In this document: in pieces, positions 11,385 to 22,622 of the stretch
Position numbering within the stretch: the first letter of the stretch is position 1
How the letters are laid out: every line of letters begins with the position of its first letter
From: Eucommia ulmoides
Lineage: Eukaryota; Streptophyta; Magnoliopsida; Garryales; Eucommiaceae
Assembly (NCBI GenBank): GCA_016647705.1
Contig: CM028326.1
Coordinates: forward strand, 46,344,785 to 46,408,784
Reading direction: 5' to 3'
DNA length: 64,000 nucleotides
Translations under genes and position numbers: made by a program
The notes under the pieces: model-generated
Seen by the model: only the letters and a program-made list of their open reading frames with translations
The model's database searches: none
What the model was told of the DNA's origin: nothing

Positions 11385-14300
11385 GTGTGGTTGACGAGGT
11401 TCCCCAAGAAACTAACTAAGAACTTGTACATAATAGGCAATATCTGGTCATCTTATTGTGAGACAGAGCAAACGACCAACCAAGCGCTTGTAAGATGTTG
11501 GATCTAAAATAAGTTCTCCATCGGTCTTGCTCAATCGAAGATTTTGCTCCATTGGAGTTGTTGAAGAATGTGTGCAAGGAGACCAAACTCTTCAAGTAAC
11601 TCAAGAACATATTTTCGTTGGCTTAGATAAATACCCAGTTTTGATCGAACAATTTCTATACCAAGAAAATATTTTAGAACACCAAGATCTCACACTTTGA
11701 AATGACTTCGAAGAGTTTCCTTTAGGTTTTGAATCTCCTCACGATTATCACCTGCAATAATAATGTCATCCACTTATACAAGGATAATAGTAAGATAATT
11801 GTTGGTTGTCTTTGTAAACAATGAATAATCCACCTTTGACTGTTGGTAACCATCTCCTATCAACTTGCCAGCAAGCTTGGCAAACCATTGACGAGAAGCC
11901 TGTTTGAGACCATAGAGGGACTTTCAAAGCTTACAAACAACATTGCTAGTGCCATGATGTTGAAAACCTTGTGGAAGCCGCATGTAAACCTCTTAATTCA
12001 AATCGCCATGAAGAAAAGTATTGCTAATGTCGAGTTGGTGAAGATGCCAGTTTTTAACAGATGCAATGGCTAGTAAACATTGCATTGTTGTGAGTTTGGT
12101 TACTAGTGAAAAGGTTTCTCGGTAATCAAGTCCTTCTCGCATATTGTATCCTTTTGCAACTAATCAAGCTTTGTAGCACTCAACAATACCATCTTGTTGA
12201 TACTTGATCTTATAGACCCATTTGCAGCCAATGGCTTGTTTGTTAGGTGGTAGTGGCATAAGCTCCCAAGTCAGATTAGCTTCCAGGCTCGATTTCCTCT
12301 GCCATGGCCTTTCTCCAGTTCACATCAAGCATTACTTGTTTGAATGTCTTTGGTTCCTAGCTAGTAGAAATGGAAGCTAAAAAAGAACGAATGAACGATG
12401 CATTGGAGAGAATTTTTTATAAGACAAGAAATTTTGTAGTAGATGAGAGGTACTTACAGGATTCGAAGAAGACTTTGGTGCCAGTAGATCACATGTCGCC
12501 AATTGGAAATGATAATCTTTGAGGTAAGAAGGAGGGCGAGACTCACGACTAGATCGCCGAATTGGTGGTGAGGGATTTTCTTGCATTAGAACATCAGGAT
12601 CTTGATTATCTTGTGTTTCAAGTGATGTTTCAACTTGTGGAGGTGACACAATATTGTTATCGGTCTCACTGATGTAACATGGAAGAACAAGCTGATTTGG
12701 AGGCATCTTTGTTTCTTGATGAAATGGGAAAACGTTTTCTCTGAATTAAACATCTCGAGTAATAAAAATTCAGTTGGTTTCAACGAGATGCTCTAGGATC
12801 AAACTTTGTCTTTGAACCACTCGTATTTGTTGCAAAACACAAGCAAACAAAGACTTTTAAATGAGAAAAAGAGGGAATTTGAATTAAGTAACAATTCATA
12901 TGGTGTTTTACTGGACAACAAAGGAGTCGGAGTCGGAGTGCGATTAATAAGGTCGGTTGCAGTTAACACACATTCACCCCAAAATTTAATAGAAAGTCCT
13001 GCTTGGAAATGCAAAGCACGAACGACATTGAGTAAGTGCCCATGTTTTCTTTCCACCACACCATTTTGTGGTTGTGTGCCCACGCAACTTGTCTCGTGTA
13101 TAATCCCTTTAGAATTATAAAAATCCTTCATGTTAAATTCCCTTCCATTATCAGACCGCAGTGTTTTTATCCTTTTATTGAATTGTGTTTCAACATAAAA
13201 ATAAAAAGACTGCAAAAGTGAACAAGTCTCGCTCTTACATTGCATAAGGAAAACCCAAGTATAATGAGAAAAGTCATCCACAATAGTGAGAAAATAATGG
13301 GCACCTGATAAAGAGGCAGTATGGATTTTACCCCAAATATCACAATGAACTAAATCAAAAGGTTCAACTATGCTTTTATTACTCAAAGGAAAATGAGTTA
13401 GAGTTTGTTTGGCTAGAGGACAAATCTCACAACTTTCATGTTTAACAGAAGGATTCAAAGATGGAATGTAATGTGAAAACAACTTAAAACGACTATGCCC
13501 AGGGTGTCCAAGACGTTGGTGCCATAAACTACGGATTGAGGAAGACGCAGCTTGAGAACATTTTGTATTAGTTGTTGGCAATTGAAGAAGATAGAGACCA
13601 TCATGTAATCTACCCGCTCCAATTGTCTTCTTCGAGGATAGGTCCTATTTATGACATGAATTAGAAAAAAAGGTTACAAGACATTTCACATCATGAATGA
13701 GTTTGACAACATAGATCAAATTAAATTGGAAGCTTGGAACACATAGGACATTTTTCAGAATAATATTAGGTGTCAACCGAACATCACCAATATGTGTAAT
13801 TGGAACATTTTCTCCATTTGGAAGCTTAACAGTTCTAGAACATAAGGGGGAGCTAACCATATGATCGGTAGCCTCAGAATCAATTATCCAAGAAGTTGAA
13901 TGAATAGAACGGATGGCATTAAGGGCAATACCACTCAGGTTATTTTGGGAGGCATTGTTACCTACCAAATTGGACTTGGGTTGGGTACCAATTAATGCTA
14001 AAATCTATTGGCATTGTTCTAGAGTGAAGGGAAAATTTTGTGTCACCGAAGAAGGCGTTGAAATCTGATTTGCAGAAGCTTGGCCTGGTGTGAACTGTTT
14101 TGGACCCTTGTACAACTTGTGACCAGGAGGGTAGCCACGCAATTTTTACTTCTATTGTCACTCTCTTTCGCAGCTAGTGCGGCAGACTCCATTGTAGGAC
14201 GTGAAACACCTATACGGCCATACCTCGTTATCGTTCTTCTTGACGAAGTAATGAGAAGACCTCACTCACTGTCGGAATAGGATTCATCAATAATATTTGG

Positions 14301-14959
14301 CCATGCACGCTTGTATAGCTTTCATTCAAACCCATTAAGAACTGCAAGGTTCGATCTCTATCTCTATATCCTTCCAAGGTCTTGTTAGAATCAAGAGTAG
14401 AAGGAGGTTTGGGAGAATAAATATTCAATTCATCCCACAACCCTTTTAACTTTGAATAATAAATTGTGATAGAATCCTAACCTTGTAATATAGAGATAAT
14501 CCTTTGTTGTAGTTCAAAAATTCGTGGACCATTAAACTGAGAAAATCTTTCCTCAAGATCCAACCAGAGTTCTCTAGATGTTTCCGCATAAATCGCATCG
14601 CTTGCAAGTTCTGGGATGATAACATTCACAATCCAAGAGGCCAACATGTCATCGCATCGCTTCCAATCCGCAAAATCTGCATCTTTTCGGGATAACTTTG
14701 GGATTGCCCCATTAACAAGACCAACTTTGTCTTTTGCACTGAGAGCCTTTAAAGTAGCCCTGCTCCACATAGTATAGTTATCTCCATTCAGCAAAGAAAA
14801 CACTAAAACAACACCTGGATTGTCTGAGGGATGAGTGGTATAAAGGTTTTTCTTAGTTTGATCTCCCATTGCAAATGAGTGTCAAACAGAAAAAATTTAG
14901 AAGAAGAGAAAGAGATAAAAAACAAATGCCTCAGGAACGATAAGGATGCTCTGGTACCT

Positions 14960-15205
14960 TGATGAGGTTTAGAAAATGGAAGAGAGGCAATAATATTCTC
15001 ACTCTTTATTTCTGAATATTACAATACATATATACAAGTTGCACCTTTGCTAACTATGGAAAATAAAACAAAAAAAAGGTAAATACAATTAAGGAATGGG
15101 AAGATAGACCACCGCTTGATTGGGATGTAAACTAGGAAACCAAATCAGAGAAACAACGGTAATAAGAGTGAAGAGAAAAAAGGCAAATTAACTATATTCT
15201 TAACA
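14960..15205 (-). repeat. 5' LTR of copia element I
   Basis: 246 bases, TGATGAGG to TTCTTAACA on the + strand. It ends 187 bp from the stop codon of RPL31, so the element landed in or next to that gene's 3' UTR. Confidence 0.9.
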
Positions 15206-15392
15206 AGACGCAATTTTGTTTGCTAAAAACTCATCAAGCAGCTTAGTGAATGCCCATATAGTAACCACAATTTTGTGACAAGATTTCGAAATGTGTAGTT
15301 GATGATTCAAATTACACAACAATCCATGCGAAATCGAAACCAGAAACCCTAATTCATAGATTTTTTTTACCGCAAAATTCGCCAAACAACGG
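15206..15392 (-). other. 3' flank/UTR of RPL31
   Basis: 187 bases between the RPL31 stop codon and the copia LTR. Presumably holds the 3' UTR; the polyadenylation site cannot be placed with confidence. Confidence 0.5.
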
Positions 15393-15725
15393 CTACTTCT
15401 TCTTGCCGCCTTTGGCAGCGCCGGACTTGGGCTTGGGCGGAAGAACAATCTCTCCCTTGAGGGTCGGAATCTCCATAAGCATCGGCAGACCGGCGTACTT
15501 CTTCCGGAACTTCTCGACCTGGTCGTCCTCCATGAGGAGCTGAGACCTTGTGCCGAGGTAGAAGGGATGGTTGCCGGACCACACGTCGACGACGTACTCC
15601 TTCTTGGTCCCGCCTGTCGTCATCACAAGCTCTCCGTTGCAGTACACCTTCGCGTCTTCGTAGAACTTCGGGTGTATGTCCTTCCGGCACGTCACCCGCA
15701 TCGTATTCCTCCTCACTCCCCTCAC
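15393..15725 (-). CDS. RPL31: Plastid 50S ribosomal protein bL31c, exon 2
   Basis: Second and last exon, 110 codons plus TAG, on the - strand. It opens in phase 0 after an intron ending CAATTCAG. It encodes the mature domain: CRKDIHPKFYEDAKVYCNG, then ELVMTTGGTKKEYVVDVWSG and NHPFYLGTRSQL, then VEKFRKKYAGL, with a lysine-rich tail GAAKGGKKK. KDIHP and the NHPFYLG block identify bL31. The paired zinc-binding cysteines of zinc-type bL31 are absent (single Cys in VYCNG, WSGN in place of the second pair), as in other plant plastid copies. The protein binds 23S rRNA near the central protuberance and bridges to the small subunit in the chloroplast. The frame is intact, and its G+C is clearly higher than that of its surroundings, as expected for an expressed host gene. 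Confidence 0.95.
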   Translation of the reverse strand: MRGVRRNTMRVTCRKDIHPKFYEDAKVYCNGELVMTTGGTKKEYVVDVWSGNHPFYLGTRSQLLMEDDQVEKFRKKYAGLPMLMEIPTLKGEIVLPPKPKSGAAKGGKKK

Positions 15726-15831
15726 CTGAATTGATCAAAATTCGCCCAAAAAATTAAATAATCTGATTAAGTTCAATGCCATCCGGAGAATTTAGAAAAA
15801 ATTGAGTCTAAACTGAAGGTTGTTGACTGAC
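15726..15831 (-). other. Intron of RPL31
   Basis: 106 bases, donor AAG|GTCAGT (15832/15831) and acceptor TTCAG|GTGAGG (15726/15725) on the - strand. It joins the transit-peptide exon to the mature domain in phase 0. Confidence 0.85.
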
Positions 15832-15897
15832 CTTGTTAGTGGAGACATTTGGAGGGAAGTTTGATTGGAGAACTGTGTTGGATAGAGAGAGCGCCAT
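15832..15897 (-). CDS. RPL31: Plastid ribosomal protein bL31c, exon 1 (transit peptide)
   Basis: A 66-base exon encoding MALSLSNTVLQSNFPPNVST then NK. The start ATG is at 15897-15895; MALSLS matches the N-terminus I recall for the Arabidopsis plastid L31 precursor. Rich in Ser/Thr and lacking acidic residues, it has the composition of a chloroplast transit peptide; the cleavage site probably lies about a dozen residues into exon 2, before RKDIHP. With exon 2 the precursor is 132 residues, normal for the family. The exon is too short to be found as an isolated open frame and is called from splice phase and family resemblance. Confidence 0.85.
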
Positions 15898-16193
15898 TTC
15901 TGTGCTTCTGGGAGAAACGAGAGACGCAGAGAGAATGAAGATGAGGTTATAAGCTGTGTAATACTGAAATGACGATATTGGCCTTATGATACAACGAATG
16001 TTAAGGGCGTGTTTGGTTTCGATCTAAAAGAATTTTATCAGAATAGTGTGTTTTGGTAGATTATTTTCAGTTGACCCTTGTAGTTTAAATAAATTAACGT
16101 CCAATTTATTCAATATTTGATTAGAGATAAAGAGATTGGATTCCTATAAAAATGAAATAAAAAATTGAATGACAATTCATTTAGGTTGCGTTT
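15898..16193 (-). promoter_or_regulatory. 5' UTR and promoter region of RPL31
   Basis: About 300 bases lie between the RPL31 start codon and the first Tourist-like element. No TATA box is evident, as is common for plastid ribosomal protein genes. At 16005-16016, GGGCGTGTTTGG preceded by TTA resembles the end of another MITE of the same general type, but no partner end was found. Confidence 0.4.
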
Positions 16194-17262
16194 AGGTAGG
16201 GAATTTGACAAATTCAAGGAATTTGTAAATGATAGGATTTCAAAATCCTGAATTTTGAAATTCGTTCATTTACAAATTCCATTGTTTGAATATGTAATAT
16301 GATACACTAAAATCGATGAGAATCATCACAAAATCCACAAAATGGACAACATATCCAAGAAATTCAAAATTTTTACCACCAAAATTCACAAAAACACACA
16401 AATTCAGTGGTTGGTCGATTGTAATCCACAAATGGACAACATACCCAAGAAATTCAAAATTTCTACTACCAAAATCCACAAAAGTACACAAATTTAGCAG
16501 CTGGACGACGATCGATGAAAAAGGCAGTAGTTGAACGACGGCGAGGGTTGAGCAATAGACAAACAACCGATAACGAAGAACCTTAGACGATCGATGACGG
16601 ATGATGATAGAAGATCAATGATGAATAACCCTAGACGACGATGAAAGATCGATAATAGACAACGACGAAAGATCGACGACGAAGAACCCTAGACCACGAT
16701 TAAAGATCGACGACAGACGACGACGAAAAACCCTAGACGATGACGAAAGATCGACTACGATTGATGATTTCGCTTGTTAATTTCGCTTTCGGTTGTTGAT
16801 TTCGTTTTCGGTGAAATTGGGATGACTTTGGTTGTTGATTTCACTCTCTAGCGAGACATGGAGCTTGAAACTTCTAGCTATGGTGTTCTCACTTTCCGGC
16901 GAGGCGGCTTCAATGAAAAAGAACGAAGAAGAAGATGACGACGACGATGGTGGTCAGGAGCAAAGAACGCTGAGGAAGAAAGGATTTGTGAAATAACACG
17001 TATTTCAAAAAGATTTTGAAATCCTCTCTTTCACCACTGTTTGACACTTAAATGGATTTTATAAGAGAATCGTGAGTTGGCTGAGTGGTAAGGGTTATCC
17101 CTCCCCTGGCAGTGGACAGGGGTTCAATTCTCATCGGGTGTGTGAGTTAAAAATAAAAAAATAGATTTTATAAGTTCTTCCTACTCAATGCCCAAACCAG
17201 GGATTTTGAAATCCTTTACCCAAATCAAATCCCTCTCCCAAATCTCTTACCCAAACACAACC
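16194..17262. mobile_element. Tourist-like (PIF/Harbinger type) TIR element 1
   Basis: Ends GGTTGCGTTTAGGTA (16194-16208) and, read on the - strand from 17262, GGTTGTGTTTGGGTA, flanked by TTA on both sides (16191-16193 and 17263-17265). TTA/TAA duplications and this end type are typical of PIF/Harbinger-derived MITEs. The 1,069-bp interior has no transposase. It contains a two-copy repeat of about 85 bases (16340-16500), a series of GACGACGAAGAACCCTAGA-like units (16560-16760) and a nested SINE (17066-17161). Confidence 0.65.
17066..17161 (+). mobile_element. tRNA-derived SINE, 96 bp
   Basis: A pol III box A-like TGGCTGAGTGG lies at 17078-17088 and a box B-like GGTTCAATTCT at 17121-17131, 33 bp apart, followed by an A-rich tail (17148-17161). 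It is flanked by 13-bp direct repeats TGGATTTTATAAG (17053-17065) and TAGATTTTATAAG (17162-17174), 12 of 13 identical, which is the signature of LINE-type target-primed insertion. The sequence does not fold into a normal tRNA. It lies inside Tourist-like element 1. Confidence 0.75.
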
Positions 17263-17757
17263 TTAAACTTCAATTTTATTTCATGGAAATTTTATTTCAT
17301 TACTTTCAACCAAATATTTTAAATTGAATTTTATTGAATGACGACCGTATTGGTCTTGAATTAATTAAATTTATTCTGTTTGGGATGAAATTATAATTGA
17401 ATTTCTTAAATTAGGGTTGAATTCACAAAAATAAGATTGATTTTTCTAAATTATTCTAAATTTAAGATATGTATATTTATTATGGGTGAATTAATTTGCA
17501 CGCCCAATTTTGCATTACACTTTTAAATTCTCTCTCATTCATTTTTGAAGTTAATTTGTAGTCATTTTTAGTATTTTAATTGTATCTAACTGAAAAACAC
17601 TTGTTAGTGTTCTAAAGCAGACCACCGTTGCATCATTGCTAGACCACCATTGTCGTCCAGATAACCTCCAACGGCCGTCACCAATGTCTACCACCACTTG
17701 TTTTGTAATAAAATCATTCTGTAGAGATTTTAGTTACTTTCAACTAAGGGTTTTTTA
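17263..17757. other. Unassigned intergenic sequence
   Basis: Roughly 500 bases of AT-rich sequence between the two Tourist-like elements. No gene, repeat or regulatory motif recognised. Confidence 0.5.
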
Positions 17758-18659
17758 GGGCCCGTTTGGTAACTGTTTTGTGCCCATCCCATGCAGTAGG
17801 ATGAAATTGGGATGAAAATTTTATTTTATTCTTGAGAATAAAATCGTGTTTGCTAACGATATTTTTTTTTGAATCTGGAAACAGAATCGCGTTTGTTAAT
17901 GATTTTATCCAAGAAATTAAGAATAAATCTTAAACCACAATCGAGAAATCATCAAGCAATTAAACTCTGAGTTTCAATCGAAATCGAAATCCTAAACCTC
18001 AATCAAAGTTGAAATCAAAATATAAATCCTAAACCCCAATCGAAATCGAAATCGAAATCATAAACCCCAATTGAAATCGAAATCAAAATCGAAACCCTAT
18101 TTCGAAATCGAAATCAAAACATCGATTTCAATTTGGAAACCCTATTTCAATTTCAAAATCGAAACCCTAAGGCGAAGCAGACGATGGAGGATGGAGAATG
18201 GAGAATGGATAAGAAGACGACGGCGATAGAGGATGGAGAAGAAGTAAACGAAGGTGAAGCAGACGACGAAAGATGGAGAATGGAGAAGAAGATGACGGTG
18301 ATGGAGGATGGAGAAGAAGCAGACGTAGATGATGGAGGATGAAGAACAACGATGAAGAAAAAAAAAAAAAAAGAGAAAAAAGAGGGTTTACAAGAGTTGA
18401 AAGTCATACCTCATTAACAATTTTTTTAATATTGGCCTTGTCATTTTTTAGCTTGGGAATGAGATAGGAATTATGAGAAATAATTTTTTTTATTTCTCAC
18501 TTCTTAAGAAAAAATGAGAATAATTCTTGATTTTGGGATGAGAATACGAACGGAAATAGTTTTACCAAACGCTATGTTCAAACAGAAATCTAAAAAATCT
18601 AATAATGAGATAAGATGAGATGAAATGATTTGGGATGAGAATGGTTACCAAACATCACC
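17758..18659. mobile_element. Tourist-like (PIF/Harbinger type) TIR element 2
   Basis: A left end GGGCCCGTTTGGTAAC at 17758 and, on the - strand from 18659, GGTGATGTTTGGTAACC, flanked by TTA at 17755-17757 and 18660-18662. The 902-bp interior lacks a transposase. It holds a run of GAAATCGAAATC-like units (about 17970-18170) and a purine-rich GATGGAGAAGAA block (about 18180-18350), which gives spurious open frames on both strands. Confidence 0.62.
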
Positions 18660-19245
18660 TTAGTTACAATCAGCTATGGTATTAAAACAAATTTAGTTTA
18701 CAAAATCTTGGGATACAATTGTAAAGTTAATGTGTAAGGAGAATCGCTCTATAAATTGTTCATTTATTATTTGGTCTTATTACATAGTTTTCTATTTGTG
18801 GTTTTCATTTTTTTTTTTTTTTTGTTTTATCTTATTGTGGTTTTACTTTTACGTTATTATACAGTGCTCTATTTTAGGGTTCGAAATTTTTTTAATCCTA
18901 TTTTCTAGTTCTTACCAACATTGTAATTAACTTTAATTCTGATATCAAATAAAAATTAAACACTAACTGATATCAGCCGGATAGATTCCAATGTTTTTAA
19001 ACCCAGATGGGACATCGAACTAAAAAAGTCACTAGGTCACGGGTCAGCGATTCAACAGGTAGATGAATTGCAGTTAAACTGTGACGTTATAATTACGTCT
19101 TTAAAAAAATATTTTTTTTTTTTAAATATTGAAAATAAAAAAAGAAAAAATTATACACATTGAAAAGAAAATAATAAACATAAAAAAATGACTAACCAAA
19201 ATTCATATATATTAATAATATTAGAATAATTGAGATGCGTAATAT
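18660..19245. other. Unassigned intergenic sequence
   Basis: AT-rich, with a T-run at about 18808-18826. The part at 18990-19090 is somewhat richer in GC, but I recognise no family. No gene supported. Confidence 0.5.
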
Positions 19246-19399
19246 TGATAGAGAATATGAGACGATTATATTAATATATGTGAAAATTACAAAGTATACA
19301 AAGATATACAAATGGTCTATATTTAGATAGTGACTAGGATTTTTATAGTAGGATTAGGGTTTAACCTAGTGGACTAGTGTCCATATACACATATTAACA
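19246..19399 (-). repeat. 3' LTR of copia element II
   Basis: 154 bases beginning TGATAGAG and ending TATTAACA on the + strand, directly beside the purine tract. It is called an LTR from these ends and its position after RNase H; no second copy is in the window. Confidence 0.6.
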
Positions 19400-20795
19400 T
19401 CCCCTCTCAAATTCAAGGCGGTAAATCAGACATGAATTTGAACTTGAAAACTAGAGTGTGAAAGTGTTTAGGTGGATGGGCCTTTGTGGAAATATCGGTT
19501 GTCTGGTCAGTTGAACTAATGGAGTGAAGGTGAACTATATTATGGAGATTATGGTGACGGATGGAGTGACAATTAGTCTTGATGTGTTTTGTATGCTCGT
19601 GGAAAACATCAGTATAGCGATCTAAATAGCACTCATATTGTCACAATTTATAACAATTAAAGTATGGGGAGATTTCCATGTCAACGAGGAGCCAGTAAAG
19701 CTAAAGTAGTTCTTGTGTTGCATCAACAATGACATGGTATTTAACTTTCGTAATGGAGAAAACAACCACAATTTATTTCTTACTATGTCAGGAAATGAGA
19801 GAGTTGCCTAAGAAGAAACAGTTACCAATGGTTGAACATCTATCGAGGGGATCACTGGCCCAGTTGGCAACGGAATAAGCCTATAAGGTGAGAATAAACT
19901 TGGTTGAGAAATAAAGTTGATGAAACTATTGCCTTTGGCATACCGAAGAATGCAAAGAACAAGCGAGTAGTGAGTGGAACGAGAAACGAACAAGAATTAT
20001 CTATTTGATGGACAACATAGGCAATGTCTGGGCAAGTAAAGGTAAGGTATACAAAATTTCTAGTGATATCAGGAAGAAGTGAAGTCATCTAGTGGAGTAA
20101 GTCTGATATTCGACTCTAGTGAAGTGTTAACAGTGATGGAGTCAGTGATACCAGCTTTGGAAAGGAGATTAGATGCATATTTGGCCCGAGAAAGAAAATA
20201 TCCATCTAAATCAGATGAAAGGTCGAAGCAAAAAAAAATAAAAAATAAAAAAAAATTGCTGAGCACGCCAAGATCTTTCATCCCGAATTGATCACTAACA
20301 AAAAATATTTAAGTTTGGAGATACCGCATAAATCATCCCCGGTAATAATCATGTCATCCACATAAAATAAAATAAAAATAATATCGTTGTCAGTGTGGCG
20401 AAGAAAAATGGCAAAATTATGTATTTGAACCCAAACTAGTGAATAGTGGTGCTGAATTTTACGAACCAAACACATGGAGCTTGTTTGAGACTATATAAGG
20501 CACGACAAAGACTTCAGACTTTGTGCTGAGGAGGGGTTAGGCCATGAGAGATATGCATGTAAACTTCCTTAAGGAGGTTGCCATTGAGAAAGGAGTTCTT
20601 GACGTCCATCTGAAAAAAGGTCTATTTATGAATGGTGACAACAAGGAGAGTACAAACATATGCGAGTCTAACCACTAGAGCAAATGTCTCTTTGTAGTTA
20701 ATGTCATATTCCTGATCAAATCTTTTAGCAACGAGGCCGACTTTATAGTTTTCAATGTAACCATTAGAAAATGTTTTGATTTTGAACACCCACTT

Positions 20796-22622
20796 TGGTA
20801 GCAATTTGTTTTTTTGCTACACACCGCAAGTGTACGGGTTAAGTTTTAATAGTATAGTGGTGAGTAGAGTGTCGTATTCACAGGGATTGGTTTAAATCGT
20901 CGTTAAGTACCGCGATTATCGTAACCTAACTTTATTTAGACGTCCAAATTTAGGGTTTGTAAAAATAAAATAAAACTAAAACAAATATGAAATCAAAAGC
21001 AAAACAAAATATGAATTTCTTATACAAAAATGTTCTAGGGGCTTGATTTCATCTTATTTTTCTCATGTCATCCTATTAAAAAATTATTAGTCAATTCCAT
21101 TAATTCAATAATCAAGGTCACTCGTGCCCCCTCACTATCTCTCTTGAGTGTCTAGTGAGAGAATATATAAATACTTCAATACTGATATCCCTATCCAGTA
21201 TTTAGGTGAACACATTCGTTATACCTGACCTTATAGATTACCCAAACTTTAAATATCTCCCGATCTATTAAAGCTTAGGTTGTGTTTAACCTAAGTTGGA
21301 ACATGAAATAACCTCTCCCGAGTGTCAAATCCCAAGTTCTCAAATCAACCAAGATATCATATGAAAGCATAAATTGGAAGCATTAATAAGGCAAACACAA
21401 TTGAATAGAGATTCTAGTCGATAAATCTAGAATTTGATTAAGATCCTAAATTCCCAACTCGAATACCTAGGTGTTGATTTCCTCCCGGACTCATAACAAC
21501 CTAAATTATGCACTCTCAATTCCGATCACAAACTCAATCTCTTTCGAGCATAAAATTCACAATCTAAAATCATCTAATTCATTGGACACATGAATTAAAC
21601 GCAATAAACACAAAGAGACATGAAATGGAATTAAAACTAACAATTAACAAAATATTCAAAACATGGTTAAATTAAGATTACATCAAGTCCTAGATTAAAT
21701 GACTAACTCAACATAGATAAATACATAACTAATAATTTCAATAAATCCATAAATGTAAGATAACAAATACAAATTCAAGAAAGATTAGGGAGGAGAAAAG
21801 AAATCCAAATCTGATTTGTAGAGAAGTTTCGCTTCAAATTTTTGATCTCTGCTTCTTCTCTCTGTCCTGTTCTCGTTCCTCTTCAATTCCTCTTCCTATT
21901 CTTCTTACAAAATGAGCAAAAATTCCCTTAATATGTTTTAGATCCGAGAGTTGGCGCTACAAAGCGCGTTTTTGCGCTGTAGCCCAGTGTTTTCGCACTG
22001 CAGCACGACGCTTCTAAAAATTGACTATAATTTTTTCGTCTGAACTCCAATTGAGGTAATTTAAAATGATTTAGAAATTTAAGAAAATTATCTACAACTT
22101 TTATATTTCTAGTTTTTCAAAAATTAGATTGAATTATGGTAAAAAATGATCTTGAAGTTTGTCATGTGGTGCTGCAGCGTGAATCGAACTCACGCTGCAG
22201 CTCCATTTGTTTGGCGTTGCAGCCCCAAAACGTGGGACTCACGCTGCAACCCTAATTAGTTGGTGATGTGTCCCTAAAACACGGTAGATTAGAATTTCGG
22301 TGCTTCGCGCTGCAGTGCCATTTTGTTGGCACTGCAGTCTTGCTTCGTTTTTTTCTTTTTGTTTCGCGCTGCAACTCCATTTTTCCTACTGTAGCCCTAA
22401 TGTTTTAACCAAATTCACTCATTTTGTTTCTCCACTGCAGCCCAGAACACCCAGCTACAGCCCTGACTTTCTAATCAAATTGGCATATTTTCACCTTTTC
22501 TTCCATTATTTATATTTCTACAAAACAATACAAAAACACATTAAACTAACAAAAATGCTTGAAAACTCACAAATATTTGAATCTAAAAGCACTTGATTTG
22601 TTGGTAAATAAACCACTTATCA
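20796..22622 (-). mobile_element. Solo LTR, Athila-like Ty3/gypsy, 1.83 kb
   Basis: Starts TGGTAGCA and ends ACTTATCA, with a perfect 5-bp duplication CACTT at 20791-20795 and 22623-22627; on both sides the copia II reverse transcriptase reads on. There is no internal coding region, so it is a solo LTR left by LTR-LTR recombination. ACCGCAAGTGTACGGG near the left end is the kind of sequence found beside the primer site of Athila-type elements, here in reverse orientation. The right third carries GC-rich CTGCAG motifs, including a perfect 12-bp hairpin (22171-22201). Confidence 0.82.

Larger units (their letters stand above)
9388..15205 (-). mobile_element. Ty1/copia LTR retrotransposon I, broken fossil
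   Basis: Element on the - strand with two short LTRs (9388-9647 and 14960-15205), TG...CA ends and near-identical 5-bp flanks AGATG (9383-9387) and AGACG (15206-15210). A methionine-tRNA-type primer site reads GCTCTGGTACC on the + strand at 14948-14958, and a purine tract (+ strand CTCCCCCC) adjoins the left LTR. Parts in - strand order: gag of the UBN2/Retrotran_gag type (about 14228-14869), protease-type region with SWIIDSEATDHM (about 13650-13970), gag-pre-integrase and integrase (12799-13640), reverse transcriptase (about 11400-12330), RNase H (9642-10225). It is broken in many places. By eye the LTRs differ at about 15 of 245 aligned bases, so the insertion is millions of years old. A hAT-like element sits inside it. 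Confidence 0.92.

Noticed and set aside
15367-15757. Arginine/serine-rich open frames overlapping RPL31 in other frames
   Set aside because: Shadows of the GC-rich RPL31 exon; the RPL31 frame alone matches a known family and has matching splice phase.
17070-17145. Possible tRNA gene
   Set aside because: Box A and B are present but the flanking arms do not pair as a cloverleaf, and the A-rich tail plus 13-bp duplications fit a SINE.
18133-18407. Acidic repeat open frame and its antisense Ser/Pro frame
   Set aside because: Low-complexity GATGGAGAAGAA repeats within a MITE; no start context or family match.
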